The notes beneath the pieces were generated by a model. It did not search any database. It was given only the letters and a program-made list of their open reading frames with translations, and was not told the DNA's origin. A program made the position numbers and the translations under genes. From Blastomonas aquatica (GTDB taxonomy: Bacteria; Pseudomonadota; Alphaproteobacteria; Sphingomonadales; Sphingomonadaceae), in contig NZ_BMGD01000006.1 in the NCBI RefSeq assembly GCF_014639875.1, positions 1 through 64,000 on the forward strand: a stretch of 64,000 nucleotides of DNA. Direction: 5' to 3'. Position 1 is the first letter of the stretch. Each line of letters begins with the position of its first letter. This document shows positions 1-6,995 of the stretch, piece by piece.

Positions 1-20
1 TATGAACGCAAACCATCCGA

Positions 21-722
21 TCAGCTGCTGCTTGAACCTTGTAAGCGAGGGGCCGTCCACATATGGGGCGTGTAGAAGGTCGTCACTAGCAACACACAAT
101 GGTATAGAAACTCAGTCGCTTGATGGAGATCAAATGCTGCCGGTTTGAGAAACCCTTTCTCACGCGCTGTGTTGGCCAAATCGAAGCGCTGCATGGCTAC
201 TGGAAACCAATCGTCAAAATACTCCCTTGCCATGGCCAGCGCCTGATCGGGCGTCTTGGGTTTGGGCGTATGCAGCGCCCGGTCATCCGCCTCGTGCAGT
301 GCAATACCGTCCTTCGCTACGTCCATGAAGAAGTAGCGGCCATGCGCCAGTCCATCATTCACCTCCTGGAGCGTGTGGACGATGAAATTGACCGGCGTGT
401 GCAGCGTCCGGTCAATGGCAAGCTCACGGATCAGCCGGTCTTCGAGCTTCAGCCAGTAATCCACGCGCTCAGTCAGCCGCTTGTCGTTGACGATGATCAG
501 CAGATCGAAGTCGGAGCGATAGCCCTTGGCGGTGTGCGGCTCATCGACCCAGCCGCCGCGCGCATAGCTGCCGTAGAGGATCAGCTTCTCGATCCGGCCC
601 TTCTTCTTCCACTGGTGCGTGGCAAGCGCGAGGGCGTCTTCGAACTCTTCGAAGATGATCTGCTTTACGCGCTCGAGCTCGCGCTGCTTGTTGGCCGGGA
701 GATGATCGATGTCGGTTCGCAT
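21..722 (-). CDS. nucleotidyltransferase-HEPN protein, abnormal C-terminus
   Basis: A MNT-type minimal nucleotidyltransferase joined to a HEPN domain, as in toxin-antitoxin and mobile-element cargo proteins. Residues 51-56 read GSYARG and residues 71-73 read DFD, the usual G-S and D-x-D catalytic signature. The HEPN helices begin near residue 170. I start at the ATG at 722 because the sequence upstream (residues MPIDPCSYRVNRT) does not look like family sequence. The HEPN part stops early: after FYTPH the frame ends in a low-complexity serine run, whereas family members continue for another 50 or more residues. Another frame stays open from about position 62 to the window edge, so this is a frameshift, an insertion junction or a sequencing error. 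Role in the cell is inferred. Confidence 0.75.
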   Translation of the reverse strand: MRTDIDHLPANKQRELERVKQIIFEEFEDALALATHQWKKKGRIEKLILYGSYARGGWVDEPHTAKGYRSDFDLLIIVNDKRLTERVDYWLKLEDRLIRELAIDRTLHTPVNFIVHTLQEVNDGLAHGRYFFMDVAKDGIALHEADDRALHTPKPKTPDQALAMAREYFDDWFPVAMQRFDLANTAREKGFLKPAAFDLHQATEFLYHCVLLVTTFYTPHMWTAPRLQGSSSS

Positions 723-776
723 GGTCCTGTTTACCCTGTAGCTGCACGGGTCGATTGGCAAGGCGGAAGCGGGCGA

Positions 777-1025
777 TCATCGCCAGAACTGCCACCACTT
801 GTGGTGGCGTTCGTGCATATGCCGGTCGAGGATGCGCAGCGCGCCTGCAAAGTGATGCTCGACTTGCGCAACGGTGATGCCGTGGATTTTGCCAAGCTCC
901 GCATAGCTAAGCTCATCGACGCGGATGCCGAGGAAGATCTCGCGCTGCATTGGCGACATATTATCGACGGCGCGCTCGGCGCGGCGCAGTTGCCGGCGTT
1001 CGGCTCGGGAAAGACGCGGGCTCAT
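777..1025 (-). CDS. sigma factor region 4-like small protein
   Basis: An 82-residue basic protein resembling only region 4 (the -35-binding helix-turn-helix) of ECF sigma factors. The SPMQREIFLGIRVDELSYAE stretch and the following ITVAQVEHH recognition helix match the typical region 4.2 pattern. No region 2 is present, so it is not a complete sigma factor. Its start codon overlaps the stop of the ArdC gene as ATGA (1022-1025), which implies translational coupling. Such stand-alone region 4 proteins are common beside ardC in sphingomonad mobile elements. DNA binding is likely; the target is unknown. Confidence 0.7.
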   Translation of the reverse strand: MSPRLSRAERRQLRRAERAVDNMSPMQREIFLGIRVDELSYAELGKIHGITVAQVEHHFAGALRILDRHMHERHHKWWQFWR

Positions 1026-1912
1026 GCTGCGTCTCCCGTGAGGGCCAGCAGATAATCTGCGGCCTTGCTGGCCGCACTGGCGGCGCGGAAGATGGCCTTG
1101 TCATCTTCGCGCAGGACTGTGAGCCAGGATGCGATGTAATCGCTGTGGCGGACAGTCGGTGCAATGCCAAGTGATGCGCAGGTGAACGCGGCTGCCATTT
1201 CGGCAACAAGCTCTTCGCGGGCATAAGCCTGAGAACCGAAGCTACCCTTTTGATCGCGGTCCAGCCGGCTGGCATGGCCGGTCCAGTGACCGAGCTCGTG
1301 GAGCGCAGTGCGATACCAGTTGATCGGCTCGCGATAGGCGGCCTGTGGCGGCACCTGAACGAAGTCGTGAAACGGGCTGTAGAACGCAGCATGGCCGCCA
1401 ATGTTGAACGTTGCACCGCTGGCGCTGATGATTGCATCGGCCTCGGCGATGGCGAGCACCGGATCGGTCGCAACCGGAGCTGCGGTCATGTCCTCGGGCA
1501 GACCTTCGCACTGGTCGATGTTGAACACCGTAAACCGCTTGAGGAAAGCAACGGTCCTGGCTTCGCGGTCTTCGCCGCGTGCCTGTTCGGCTTCTGCCTT
1601 CGGCGTGAAGCGGTCGGCATAGCAGACGGTGGTACCCTTCTCGCCTTTGCGGACATTGCCGCCAGCGGCCTTCGCCTGGCGGTAGGTCAGCCAGCGCTGG
1701 GAACCGTAGCCCCTCATAACTACTTCGGCCCACAGGATCAGGACGTTGATGCCCGAGTACCGCCGGTCGGTTGCTGCGTTGTGCGGCATGGTACAGCCGC
1801 AGAGTGCTGTGTCCCAGGGCTGGACCCAGGGAAGCCGTCCCTGCTCGAGCTCGGCGATGATGCGTTGTGTGACCTCAGAATAGAGGCTGTTGCGGGTGGT
1901 AGTGTTTTCCAT
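1022..1912 (-). CDS. ardC: ArdC family antirestriction protein
   Basis: A 296-residue ArdC-type protein: an N-terminal ssDNA-binding domain (about residues 5-130, with the YSEVTQRIIAELEQG start and the SGINVLILW motif) followed by a zincin-like metallopeptidase domain with HELGH at residues 205-209. ArdC proteins protect incoming mobile DNA from host restriction and bind single-stranded DNA. The start at 1912 is preferred over the longer frame reaching 2041 because AAGGAGA lies just upstream and MENTTTRN is the usual beginning. It is co-transcribed with the region-4 protein downstream and divergent from the AlpA regulator, an arrangement typical of integrative elements. Confidence 0.88.
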   Translation of the reverse strand: MENTTTRNSLYSEVTQRIIAELEQGRLPWVQPWDTALCGCTMPHNAATDRRYSGINVLILWAEVVMRGYGSQRWLTYRQAKAAGGNVRKGEKGTTVCYADRFTPKAEAEQARGEDREARTVAFLKRFTVFNIDQCEGLPEDMTAAPVATDPVLAIAEADAIISASGATFNIGGHAAFYSPFHDFVQVPPQAAYREPINWYRTALHELGHWTGHASRLDRDQKGSFGSQAYAREELVAEMAAAFTCASLGIAPTVRHSDYIASWLTVLREDDKAIFRAASAASKAADYLLALTGDAA

Positions 1913-2330
1913 GGCCTTGTCTCCTTCCATCCGGCCCCGGCCCGGAAGGGGCGCTGGGGGGCGGCGAGAAAGAGCTGGCAGCCACGCTGCAACGGACAGC
2001 GCGCATGCGCTAAGCACCGCAACGAAGAGGAGGACCCGCACCGCGGGTTGAGCGGTGGCCTGGCGTGGCTAGAGGCGATTGACGGCCCCCGGTGTCCCGC
2101 CCGAGCGGGGCAAACGCCGCAGCTTTGCTGCGACCGCAGATGCGCTGCTGAATGATGAAACACGATGAGACGCCGTGAGCAGAAATATTCTGCTTACGCT
2201 GCCGTATCCGGCGATCAGCCAGCAGCGCTCCCCTGCCCTATTGCCTGCGACATCATCGCAGGTGGCTCGATTGACGCGCAGCGGCACATCGCCAATCTCA
2301 GTCGCAGGCAGGAGCAGATCATATCACAGG

Positions 2331-2549
2331 ATGGAGACAATGGCCATGGCATCCCATGCACCCGAAAGGTTCCTGAGGCTCAACACAGTGCTCGATCGCA
2401 CCGGGCTTTCCAGAGCGACGCTTTACCGAAAGATCCAGGCGGGCACGTTCCCAAGGCAGGTCAAGCTCGCCGAGCGATGCTGCGGATGGCGGAAATCGGC
2501 TATCGAGGAATGGCTGAGGAATCCGATGTTCTACGAGGTAAGCGACTGA
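2331..2549 (+). CDS. AlpA family helix-turn-helix regulator
   Basis: A 72-residue winged-helix regulator of the phage AlpA/MerR-like excisionase type. FLRLNTVLDRTGLSRATLYR (about residues 13-32) is the helix-turn-helix and WRKSAIEEWL is the conserved C-terminal segment. The frame is open from 2175, but homology begins near residue 10 of this call. ATG codons at 2331, 2340 and 2346 are all possible; GGAG at 2332-2335 best serves the one at 2346. AlpA proteins typically activate integrase or excision genes of integrated elements, which fits the surrounding cargo. Confidence 0.8.
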   Translation: METMAMASHAPERFLRLNTVLDRTGLSRATLYRKIQAGTFPRQVKLAERCCGWRKSAIEEWLRNPMFYEVSD

Positions 2550-2552
2550 CGA

Positions 2553-2888
2553 TCAGGCAGCGTGGAAATCGAGCTCCGGAAGCAGTGGCAGGGGTGCAGG
2601 CGCAGCACGGTCGATCATGACGCCGCTGTATATTCCGACGGTGATCCATTCGACGGACCAATGGGAAACAACGCGTTGGTCTTTGATCCGCACAATGGCA
2701 GCGCCTTCGCGCGCTACGGACTAGGCACATCGCAGCTGTTCGTCATAGGTGCCCAGCAGCAATGGGCTATCGCTGATCCAGACAAGAAAGCGGTCATCAT
2801 CGTCAAACGGGACTTGCAGCACGGCCTCGATATCGCCGCTGGCTTGAAGGGGCGGCTACCCCGGCACACGCAAAATCGTGATGTTCAT
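2553..2888 (-). pseudogene. decayed SOS-linked ORF with two in-frame TAG codons
   Basis: This leftward frame of 112 codons is broken by TAG at codon 11 and again in the middle, after DEQLRCA. Between and after the stops it reads like real protein (for example DIEAVLQVPFDDDDRFLVWI and VVSHWSVEWITVGIYSG). Its N-terminal part matches a second leftward frame at 38469-38615 (shared EAVLQVPF), and both are divergent from the same small membrane-protein gene across a LexA box. AGGAAAG lies upstream of the ATG at 2888. I do not recognise the family. The two stops suggest a pseudogene; amber suppression cannot be excluded but is unlikely. Confidence 0.55.
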
Positions 2889-2912
2889 TGCAGAATCAAC
2901 TTTCCTACTTAA

Positions 2913-2927
2913 GAACAAACATAGAAC
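2913..2927 (+). promoter_or_regulatory. LexA (SOS) box, GAAC-N7-GAAC
   Basis: GAACAAACATAGAAC is a perfect match to the direct-repeat LexA operator of Alphaproteobacteria (GAAC or GTTC repeated with 7 bp between). It sits 25 bp upstream of the small membrane-protein gene at 2953 and 24 bp upstream of the divergent decayed ORF, so it could repress both. An equivalent box lies in the paralogous module at 38629-38643. Confidence 0.7.
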
Positions 2928-2952
2928 ATGGCTCCACAGGAAGGAGTCTGCA

Positions 2953-3123
2953 ATGATCATTATCGATGGATCGTTTCTGCTGGGCCTCGCTGCCGTCGTG
3001 TCGAGTCTCGGCGCACTTTGGCGAGCCGTCCGCAGTCAGGCTGCACCGCCATGCCAGCATCTGCCTGACTGCTCAAAATCGTGCAGTGCAAGGCGCTTTA
3101 GCTCGGAGAAATCGAGTGATTAG
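2953..3123 (+). CDS. small single-pass membrane protein, SOS-linked
   Basis: A 56-residue protein beginning MIIIDGSFLLGLAAVVSSLG, with one hydrophobic segment (about residues 3-22), a short basic stretch (WRAVR) and a Cys-containing tail (PPCQ, SKSC). AGGAAGGAG lies 8 bp upstream. It has a close paralogue at 38669-38809 (MIIIDGSFLLGIAAV), also behind a LexA box. I do not recognise the family. Size, single membrane span and SOS-type control resemble SOS-induced inner-membrane peptides of the TisB kind, but that is an analogy only. Confidence 0.65.
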   Translation: MIIIDGSFLLGLAAVVSSLGALWRAVRSQAAPPCQHLPDCSKSCSARRFSSEKSSD

Positions 3124-3621
3124 CCGGAATAGATGAACATAGGTTAAATTTCACCCGACATTCCAATATTGTGCACACGAATTTCAAGCGTTCAGAGTGA
3201 ACGTCGCGCGCTGGCCATAACCTTGACTAAACAGACAATGGGAACCGACGGGACGCTGCGGTTCGGCGAATCCGAACATGCGATGCGGCACGGTCTAATG
3301 CCGCGGGATGTGTACTGAAGACATGTTCGATTCTGGTCGGCTTGTTGCCGCCAACCTCGGGCTCGAACGTGTCGGGTGAGACATCTCAATTCTTCCAATT
3401 CGGTTCCACCTGGCAGTCGCTCTGAGCAGACAAATAACCCGTCCGGCAATCGTGAAACTCTGACTGGCGTGCGAATACTATTCGTGAACGTCAAGAAGCG
3501 ACCTGCCTGACGTTAACCGCCTTCAGGAAGCAAAAATCAGATCGGTTGAAGTGCCGTTTGACAGGACAGCTGACGGGGCGCAGGCTGTTCCTTACGGTAT
3601 GTTGCAGGCGGGAGAAATTAA
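3124..3621. other. intergenic, no gene recognised
   Basis: No frame here has convincing codon use or family resemblance. A leftward 100-codon frame (3192-3494) is open, but it is Cys/Arg-rich in the manner of shadow frames and lacks a ribosome binding site. GGAGAAATT at the right end serves the next gene. Confidence 0.5.
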
Positions 3622-4155
3622 ATGTCGTCGAACAGATATGCTCTGGCGCTCGTTTTCTGCGTAGGCCCGGCTTCAGTCGCGCTGGCACAGGAGAATGTTT
3701 CGCCTTCTCTGGTAGCTGCACCTGTCGCAACGCCAGCCGCTGCTCAAGCAGCGCCATCGGCCCGCTCCGTGCCGCCCAGTACGGTTCTGACCGTCTCGCA
3801 ACTTGCCGAAATCACCTCGAAGCGTATCGAGGAAGGCGACAAGTTTCAGTTCAGCGTCGTTGCTGATGTCGTCGAGGGCGGAATCATCGCTATCCCGCGA
3901 GGTAGCCTGGTTCAGGGCACGATCACCTGGAAAACCGGTCGCGCAATTGGCGGCAAATCGGGCAAGTTCGAAGTGACATTCGATCACGTCACACTGAACG
4001 GAAGGAATTACAAATTAACCGGCCTTCACCGGCAGGAAGGTCGAGGCAACAGCGTCGGCGCGTTGCTAGGTTCTATGGTCGTATCGGGCCGTTCAGCAGT
4101 CATGCTGCCCGGCCAGATGGCTAATGCCATCACGGCAGAGCCAATTCCGTTTTGA
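3622..4155 (+). CDS. exported hypothetical protein
   Basis: A 177-residue protein with an N-terminal signal peptide (hydrophobic to ALAQ near residue 23), an Ala/Pro-rich linker (25-52), and one compact domain from about residue 55. The domain pattern, TVLTVSQLAEITSKRIEEGD then IPRGSLVQGTI and GGKSGKFEVTFDHV, resembles small periplasmic beta-rich domains seen in conjugation-related and hypothetical sphingomonad proteins, which carry a 'pre-set value, then modify' type of motif. GGAGAA is 6 bp before the ATG. Function is not known. It is separated from the leftward RiPP operon by about 220 bp and convergent with it. Confidence 0.65.
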   Translation: MSSNRYALALVFCVGPASVALAQENVSPSLVAAPVATPAAAQAAPSARSVPPSTVLTVSQLAEITSKRIEEGDKFQFSVVADVVEGGIIAIPRGSLVQGTITWKTGRAIGGKSGKFEVTFDHVTLNGRNYKLTGLHRQEGRGNSVGALLGSMVVSGRSAVMLPGQMANAITAEPIPF

Positions 4156-4372
4156 CGGCAATGTTCACCTGCCTGATAGGAACGTGCGCTTAGTCATGAC
4201 AGCTGCCTTCGCTATAGTCGCCGATGACCCACGAGGTGGACCGTTCAAACCCGAAAAGGCAGCAATCCGGAATACTCCCATCCTGTCGGCCACAGACCTG
4301 CACGCGGCTTTCGGGCAGTCATCGGTTCAGCAAAAGTGGTATCAAGAAGATGAGATCCGGCCGTCAGAGAAC

Positions 4373-5458
4373 TCAATCGACCCCTGTGAACGACTGGTCG
4401 AAAAGCATGGGGCGTGTATCGATTAGCTGCAACGCGTCTTCTATTGCGAGCCCCGGCGCGGCGATCAGCTCGGCTCTGGTTCGTCGGGGCATCGCATTCA
4501 GCGCTGCCTGCACATCGGGCGGCGTCAGATAACTCTCCAGTTGCGGCTTACCGACGGCAGAAACTAGGGCCGGGAGATACCGGAACAGCGCCAGCAAATG
4601 GGCCTGACGAAGACGAGTGGCTGTTGCTTCGCGGCCTTGCATCACACTCAGGGCAAATTCCTCGATGTCTTGCTGCTTTCCGCTAGCTTTAACGCGTTCA
4701 ACCCATGAATGCGTTCTGGGGAACCCCATGGTCACGAAGTGAAGATAAGGGTCCTCGATTACTTTGCGACGCGAAGGGTCGGCACCGGCGAGATTAACGC
4801 GCGCCTTGCGCGCGTCGGTAGCCAGTCGCGCGCGGATGAACATTCTCGAAGTTTCAGCGTGTAGCAGATCTCCCGCCTGGTCGGTTTCCTCCAAAAGCCC
4901 TCCCCAAAGCTCGTAGTCGGACAGCCAATAGGCACAGACCTTATCATCTACGACAACATCGTCTTCGTCTTCTGCTTCAAGTCTCTCTAAGCCTGTATCA
5001 TACAGGCATTCAGCGGCAATGTAGCCGGGATAGTCTGTCACAAACTCCAAGGGGTGCCTTGTTGCCCCTTCGAGAAGGACGCCCGATCCGGCCGCATTTG
5101 CGGCAGATTGCATCGCGCTGACATACCCGCTGCGATATTGGGTATCCGCATCTGCCTGGAGAATCAGAACGTCAGATGACCGCTTCCCACAGGCTGAAGC
5201 TATTTCAGTCGCTATACGCACTCCGGTACAGCGCGGTGGCACATAACCTCTGCGACTTTCATGACCGATGGTGACACGCCCCGCGTATCGTTTTTCAATA
5301 TCATGCAGGATTGTGATTGTGCCGTCATTTGACCCGTTATCTACGACAATAAGTTGGACCTCAGGCGGGCGGTGATGCTCTGGCTGCAAAAGTGACTGGA
5401 CCGCATGCTCGATATACCCCACCTCATTCAGGCATGGCATCACGATGAAGGTCAGCAC
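4373..5458 (-). CDS. family 2 glycosyltransferase, last gene of RiPP operon
   Basis: A GT-A-fold family 2 glycosyltransferase of 361 residues. It opens MLTFIVMPCLNEVGYIEHAV, continues with VQLIVVDNGSNDGT, and has a DADTQYR acidic motif near residue 105 for metal and nucleotide-sugar binding. The C-terminal half is unusual: it carries an acidic EDEDDVVVDD run and no membrane segments, so it is more likely a soluble transferase than a cell-wall one. It follows the GNAT gene by about 80 bp on the same strand. Context suggests it glycosylates the peptide made by this operon, but acceptor and sugar cannot be read from sequence. Confidence 0.8.
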   Translation of the reverse strand: MLTFIVMPCLNEVGYIEHAVQSLLQPEHHRPPEVQLIVVDNGSNDGTITILHDIEKRYAGRVTIGHESRRGYVPPRCTGVRIATEIASACGKRSSDVLILQADADTQYRSGYVSAMQSAANAAGSGVLLEGATRHPLEFVTDYPGYIAAECLYDTGLERLEAEDEDDVVVDDKVCAYWLSDYELWGGLLEETDQAGDLLHAETSRMFIRARLATDARKARVNLAGADPSRRKVIEDPYLHFVTMGFPRTHSWVERVKASGKQQDIEEFALSVMQGREATATRLRQAHLLALFRYLPALVSAVGKPQLESYLTPPDVQAALNAMPRRTRAELIAAPGLAIEDALQLIDTRPMLFDQSFTGVD

Positions 5459-5540
5459 GTTTTAACCTCACAAAAGCTCGCCTCCGGATCACAGTCGATT
5501 GGGACCTGCTTTTTTGTGCGAGACATCGCGGCTTCTGTGA

Positions 5541-6014
5541 TCATGGACTATTCCTGTGCCGTTTCATGATCCGTTGGATGATTTCAGGCTGGGACACGTC
5601 AAAAAAACCCGCGTGCTCGGCAGCAATCCGGGAAGCATCGTTTGACTTGCGCATGTGAAGATAAATCGGGTCGTGCCGGCTTGCATCAGCCGCCAGCCGA
5701 TAGGCTACCCGCCCTATTCCCTGGCCCTGAGCTTTGGCGTTAAGAAAAATCTGAAGTGATGCATGTACTCCGACCGGGTGTTCGTCGATGAGATTGACGA
5801 AAACTTCGCCTGCCCGTTTTCCATCGCACTGAATTTCCCAGTACTCGCCCTCATTCCCGTCGCCCTTTCCCTTTCTTGCCCGCTTCGCAATCAGCGTGAT
5901 ACGAGCTGCGTCGATTTTTGGGCCTCCCTTTGGTGGCACAATGACCTTTGGCTTTGAGGTCGGGCGGGCGGGCCTGCGCCTCCGCTGAACAGGCGGGCGC
6001 GGCTCCTCAGTCAT
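5541..6014 (-). CDS. GNAT family N-acyltransferase, RiPP operon
   Basis: A 157-residue GNAT-fold acyltransferase with a basic, proline-rich N-terminal tail (residues 1-30) and the acetyl-CoA pyrophosphate loop QGQGIGR. Family knowledge: GNAT maturases can acylate ornithine or lysine side chains in RiPPs. The start at 6014 overlaps the preceding UPF0489 gene by 8 bp, a coupling that argues the two enzymes act in one pathway. Substrate and acyl donor are unknown. An alternative is a self-protection (toxin-acetylating) role. Confidence 0.8.
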   Translation of the reverse strand: MTEEPRPPVQRRRRPARPTSKPKVIVPPKGGPKIDAARITLIAKRARKGKGDGNEGEYWEIQCDGKRAGEVFVNLIDEHPVGVHASLQIFLNAKAQGQGIGRVAYRLAADASRHDPIYLHMRKSNDASRIAAEHAGFFDVSQPEIIQRIMKRHRNSP

Positions 6015-6993
6015 AAAGCTCAGCCAACCCGGCACCAAGTCGCGCCCCTGCGGTGGCCCACATCTCTGCCGGGAAAAAGCCTGGTGAAAACGCTATTACT
6101 GCGTCCTCCACGCGGCGAAGAACGTCTGCGCCTTTTAACGCGGCGACCACTTCATCTATATGCGAGACGACATCTTGAAGGGGCGGGTCATGGCGAGGGT
6201 GGCGATCAGGCCAGTCACCGTCGCCATCATAGCGGTTGTTGAAGTAGTCCATGTCAACATGAAGCAAAACTGGCCCCGGGCCTATCCCATCGAGCCAGTC
6301 GTCAAGCTTGTTCGTTGCGCGATATCGCCCGGGCCCGGTGCCAATGACGGATTCAAGCAAGATTGCGGGACGGAGGTGCCCCGGACGAAGCAGGTCGTCC
6401 GAATAAGTGGAAGGCAAAAAAGCCCAGTCCCGGGTTTCTGTTACCTTGGGCGGCTGGGCGAGCTGCCGGACGTCACAGTTTGGAAATGCAAGCAGGAAGG
6501 GCGTCATAAAGCTCCCCATGCCTATCGCGCCACTCTCGCACGCAGCCAGAACAGTGTGTGGTAGCGTGACATCGAACGGCTGGTTCGTGATCATGTCAAC
6601 CAGTCCGTCTTCAATCATATCAAGCCTGGGGGAACCAAGATCGCGATGATCGTCAAGGTGAAGAACTGTTATACGGTCGTCAGCCGTCACCCCTGCTCTC
6701 TTCGCCCACTCACTCCAGCTCAAAAGTGTCCATGTGTCATAAAGTGCCGTGAGCACTGATCCCGAACGTTGACGCGCGAGGCCCATGCCCGATAGCGGAA
6801 TACTGTTCCAATCTGTGAGTGCCGCTTCAATCATTGGGTCGACATGACGGCGCGTGCCATCGGGCCATTCAAGCTTGATCTGCCAATAATCGCCAACGAG
6901 CGTCGCCGTGGCATCCTTATCGTGAAAATATTCCCGTAACCGGCCGTGTCTGCCGTGCAGGTCGTGCGGCAACAGGGTTTCAGGAATCAGCAC
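6007..6993 (-). CDS. UPF0489 / peptide arginase-like protein
   Basis: A 328-residue protein of the UPF0489 family, which has the arginase/deacetylase fold. Both metal-binding signatures are visible: DDHRD (DxHxD) at residues 114-118 and HVDMDYF (DxD) at residues 245-251, followed by NNR. Peptide arginases of this family, such as OspR, hydrolyse arginine to ornithine within RiPP precursors. The precursor upstream has three Arg in its C-terminal ten residues, so this is the natural candidate substrate. It starts 2 bp after the maturase stop and overlaps the GNAT gene. Activity on this peptide is inferred. Confidence 0.82.
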   Translation of the reverse strand: MLIPETLLPHDLHGRHGRLREYFHDKDATATLVGDYWQIKLEWPDGTRRHVDPMIEAALTDWNSIPLSGMGLARQRSGSVLTALYDTWTLLSWSEWAKRAGVTADDRITVLHLDDHRDLGSPRLDMIEDGLVDMITNQPFDVTLPHTVLAACESGAIGMGSFMTPFLLAFPNCDVRQLAQPPKVTETRDWAFLPSTYSDDLLRPGHLRPAILLESVIGTGPGRYRATNKLDDWLDGIGPGPVLLHVDMDYFNNRYDGDGDWPDRHPRHDPPLQDVVSHIDEVVAALKGADVLRRVEDAVIAFSPGFFPAEMWATAGARLGAGLAELYD

Positions 6994-6995
6994 GA

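Noticed and set aside
120..1055. Rightward 311-codon frame opposite the MNT-HEPN and region-4 genes
   Set aside because: Antisense of two genes with clear motifs.
2562..2912. 116-codon rightward frame
   Set aside because: Antisense of the more protein-like decayed ORF, whose N-terminus has a paralogue at 38.6 kb.
3192..3494. 100-codon leftward frame
   Set aside because: No ribosome binding site or family resemblance; composition typical of noise.
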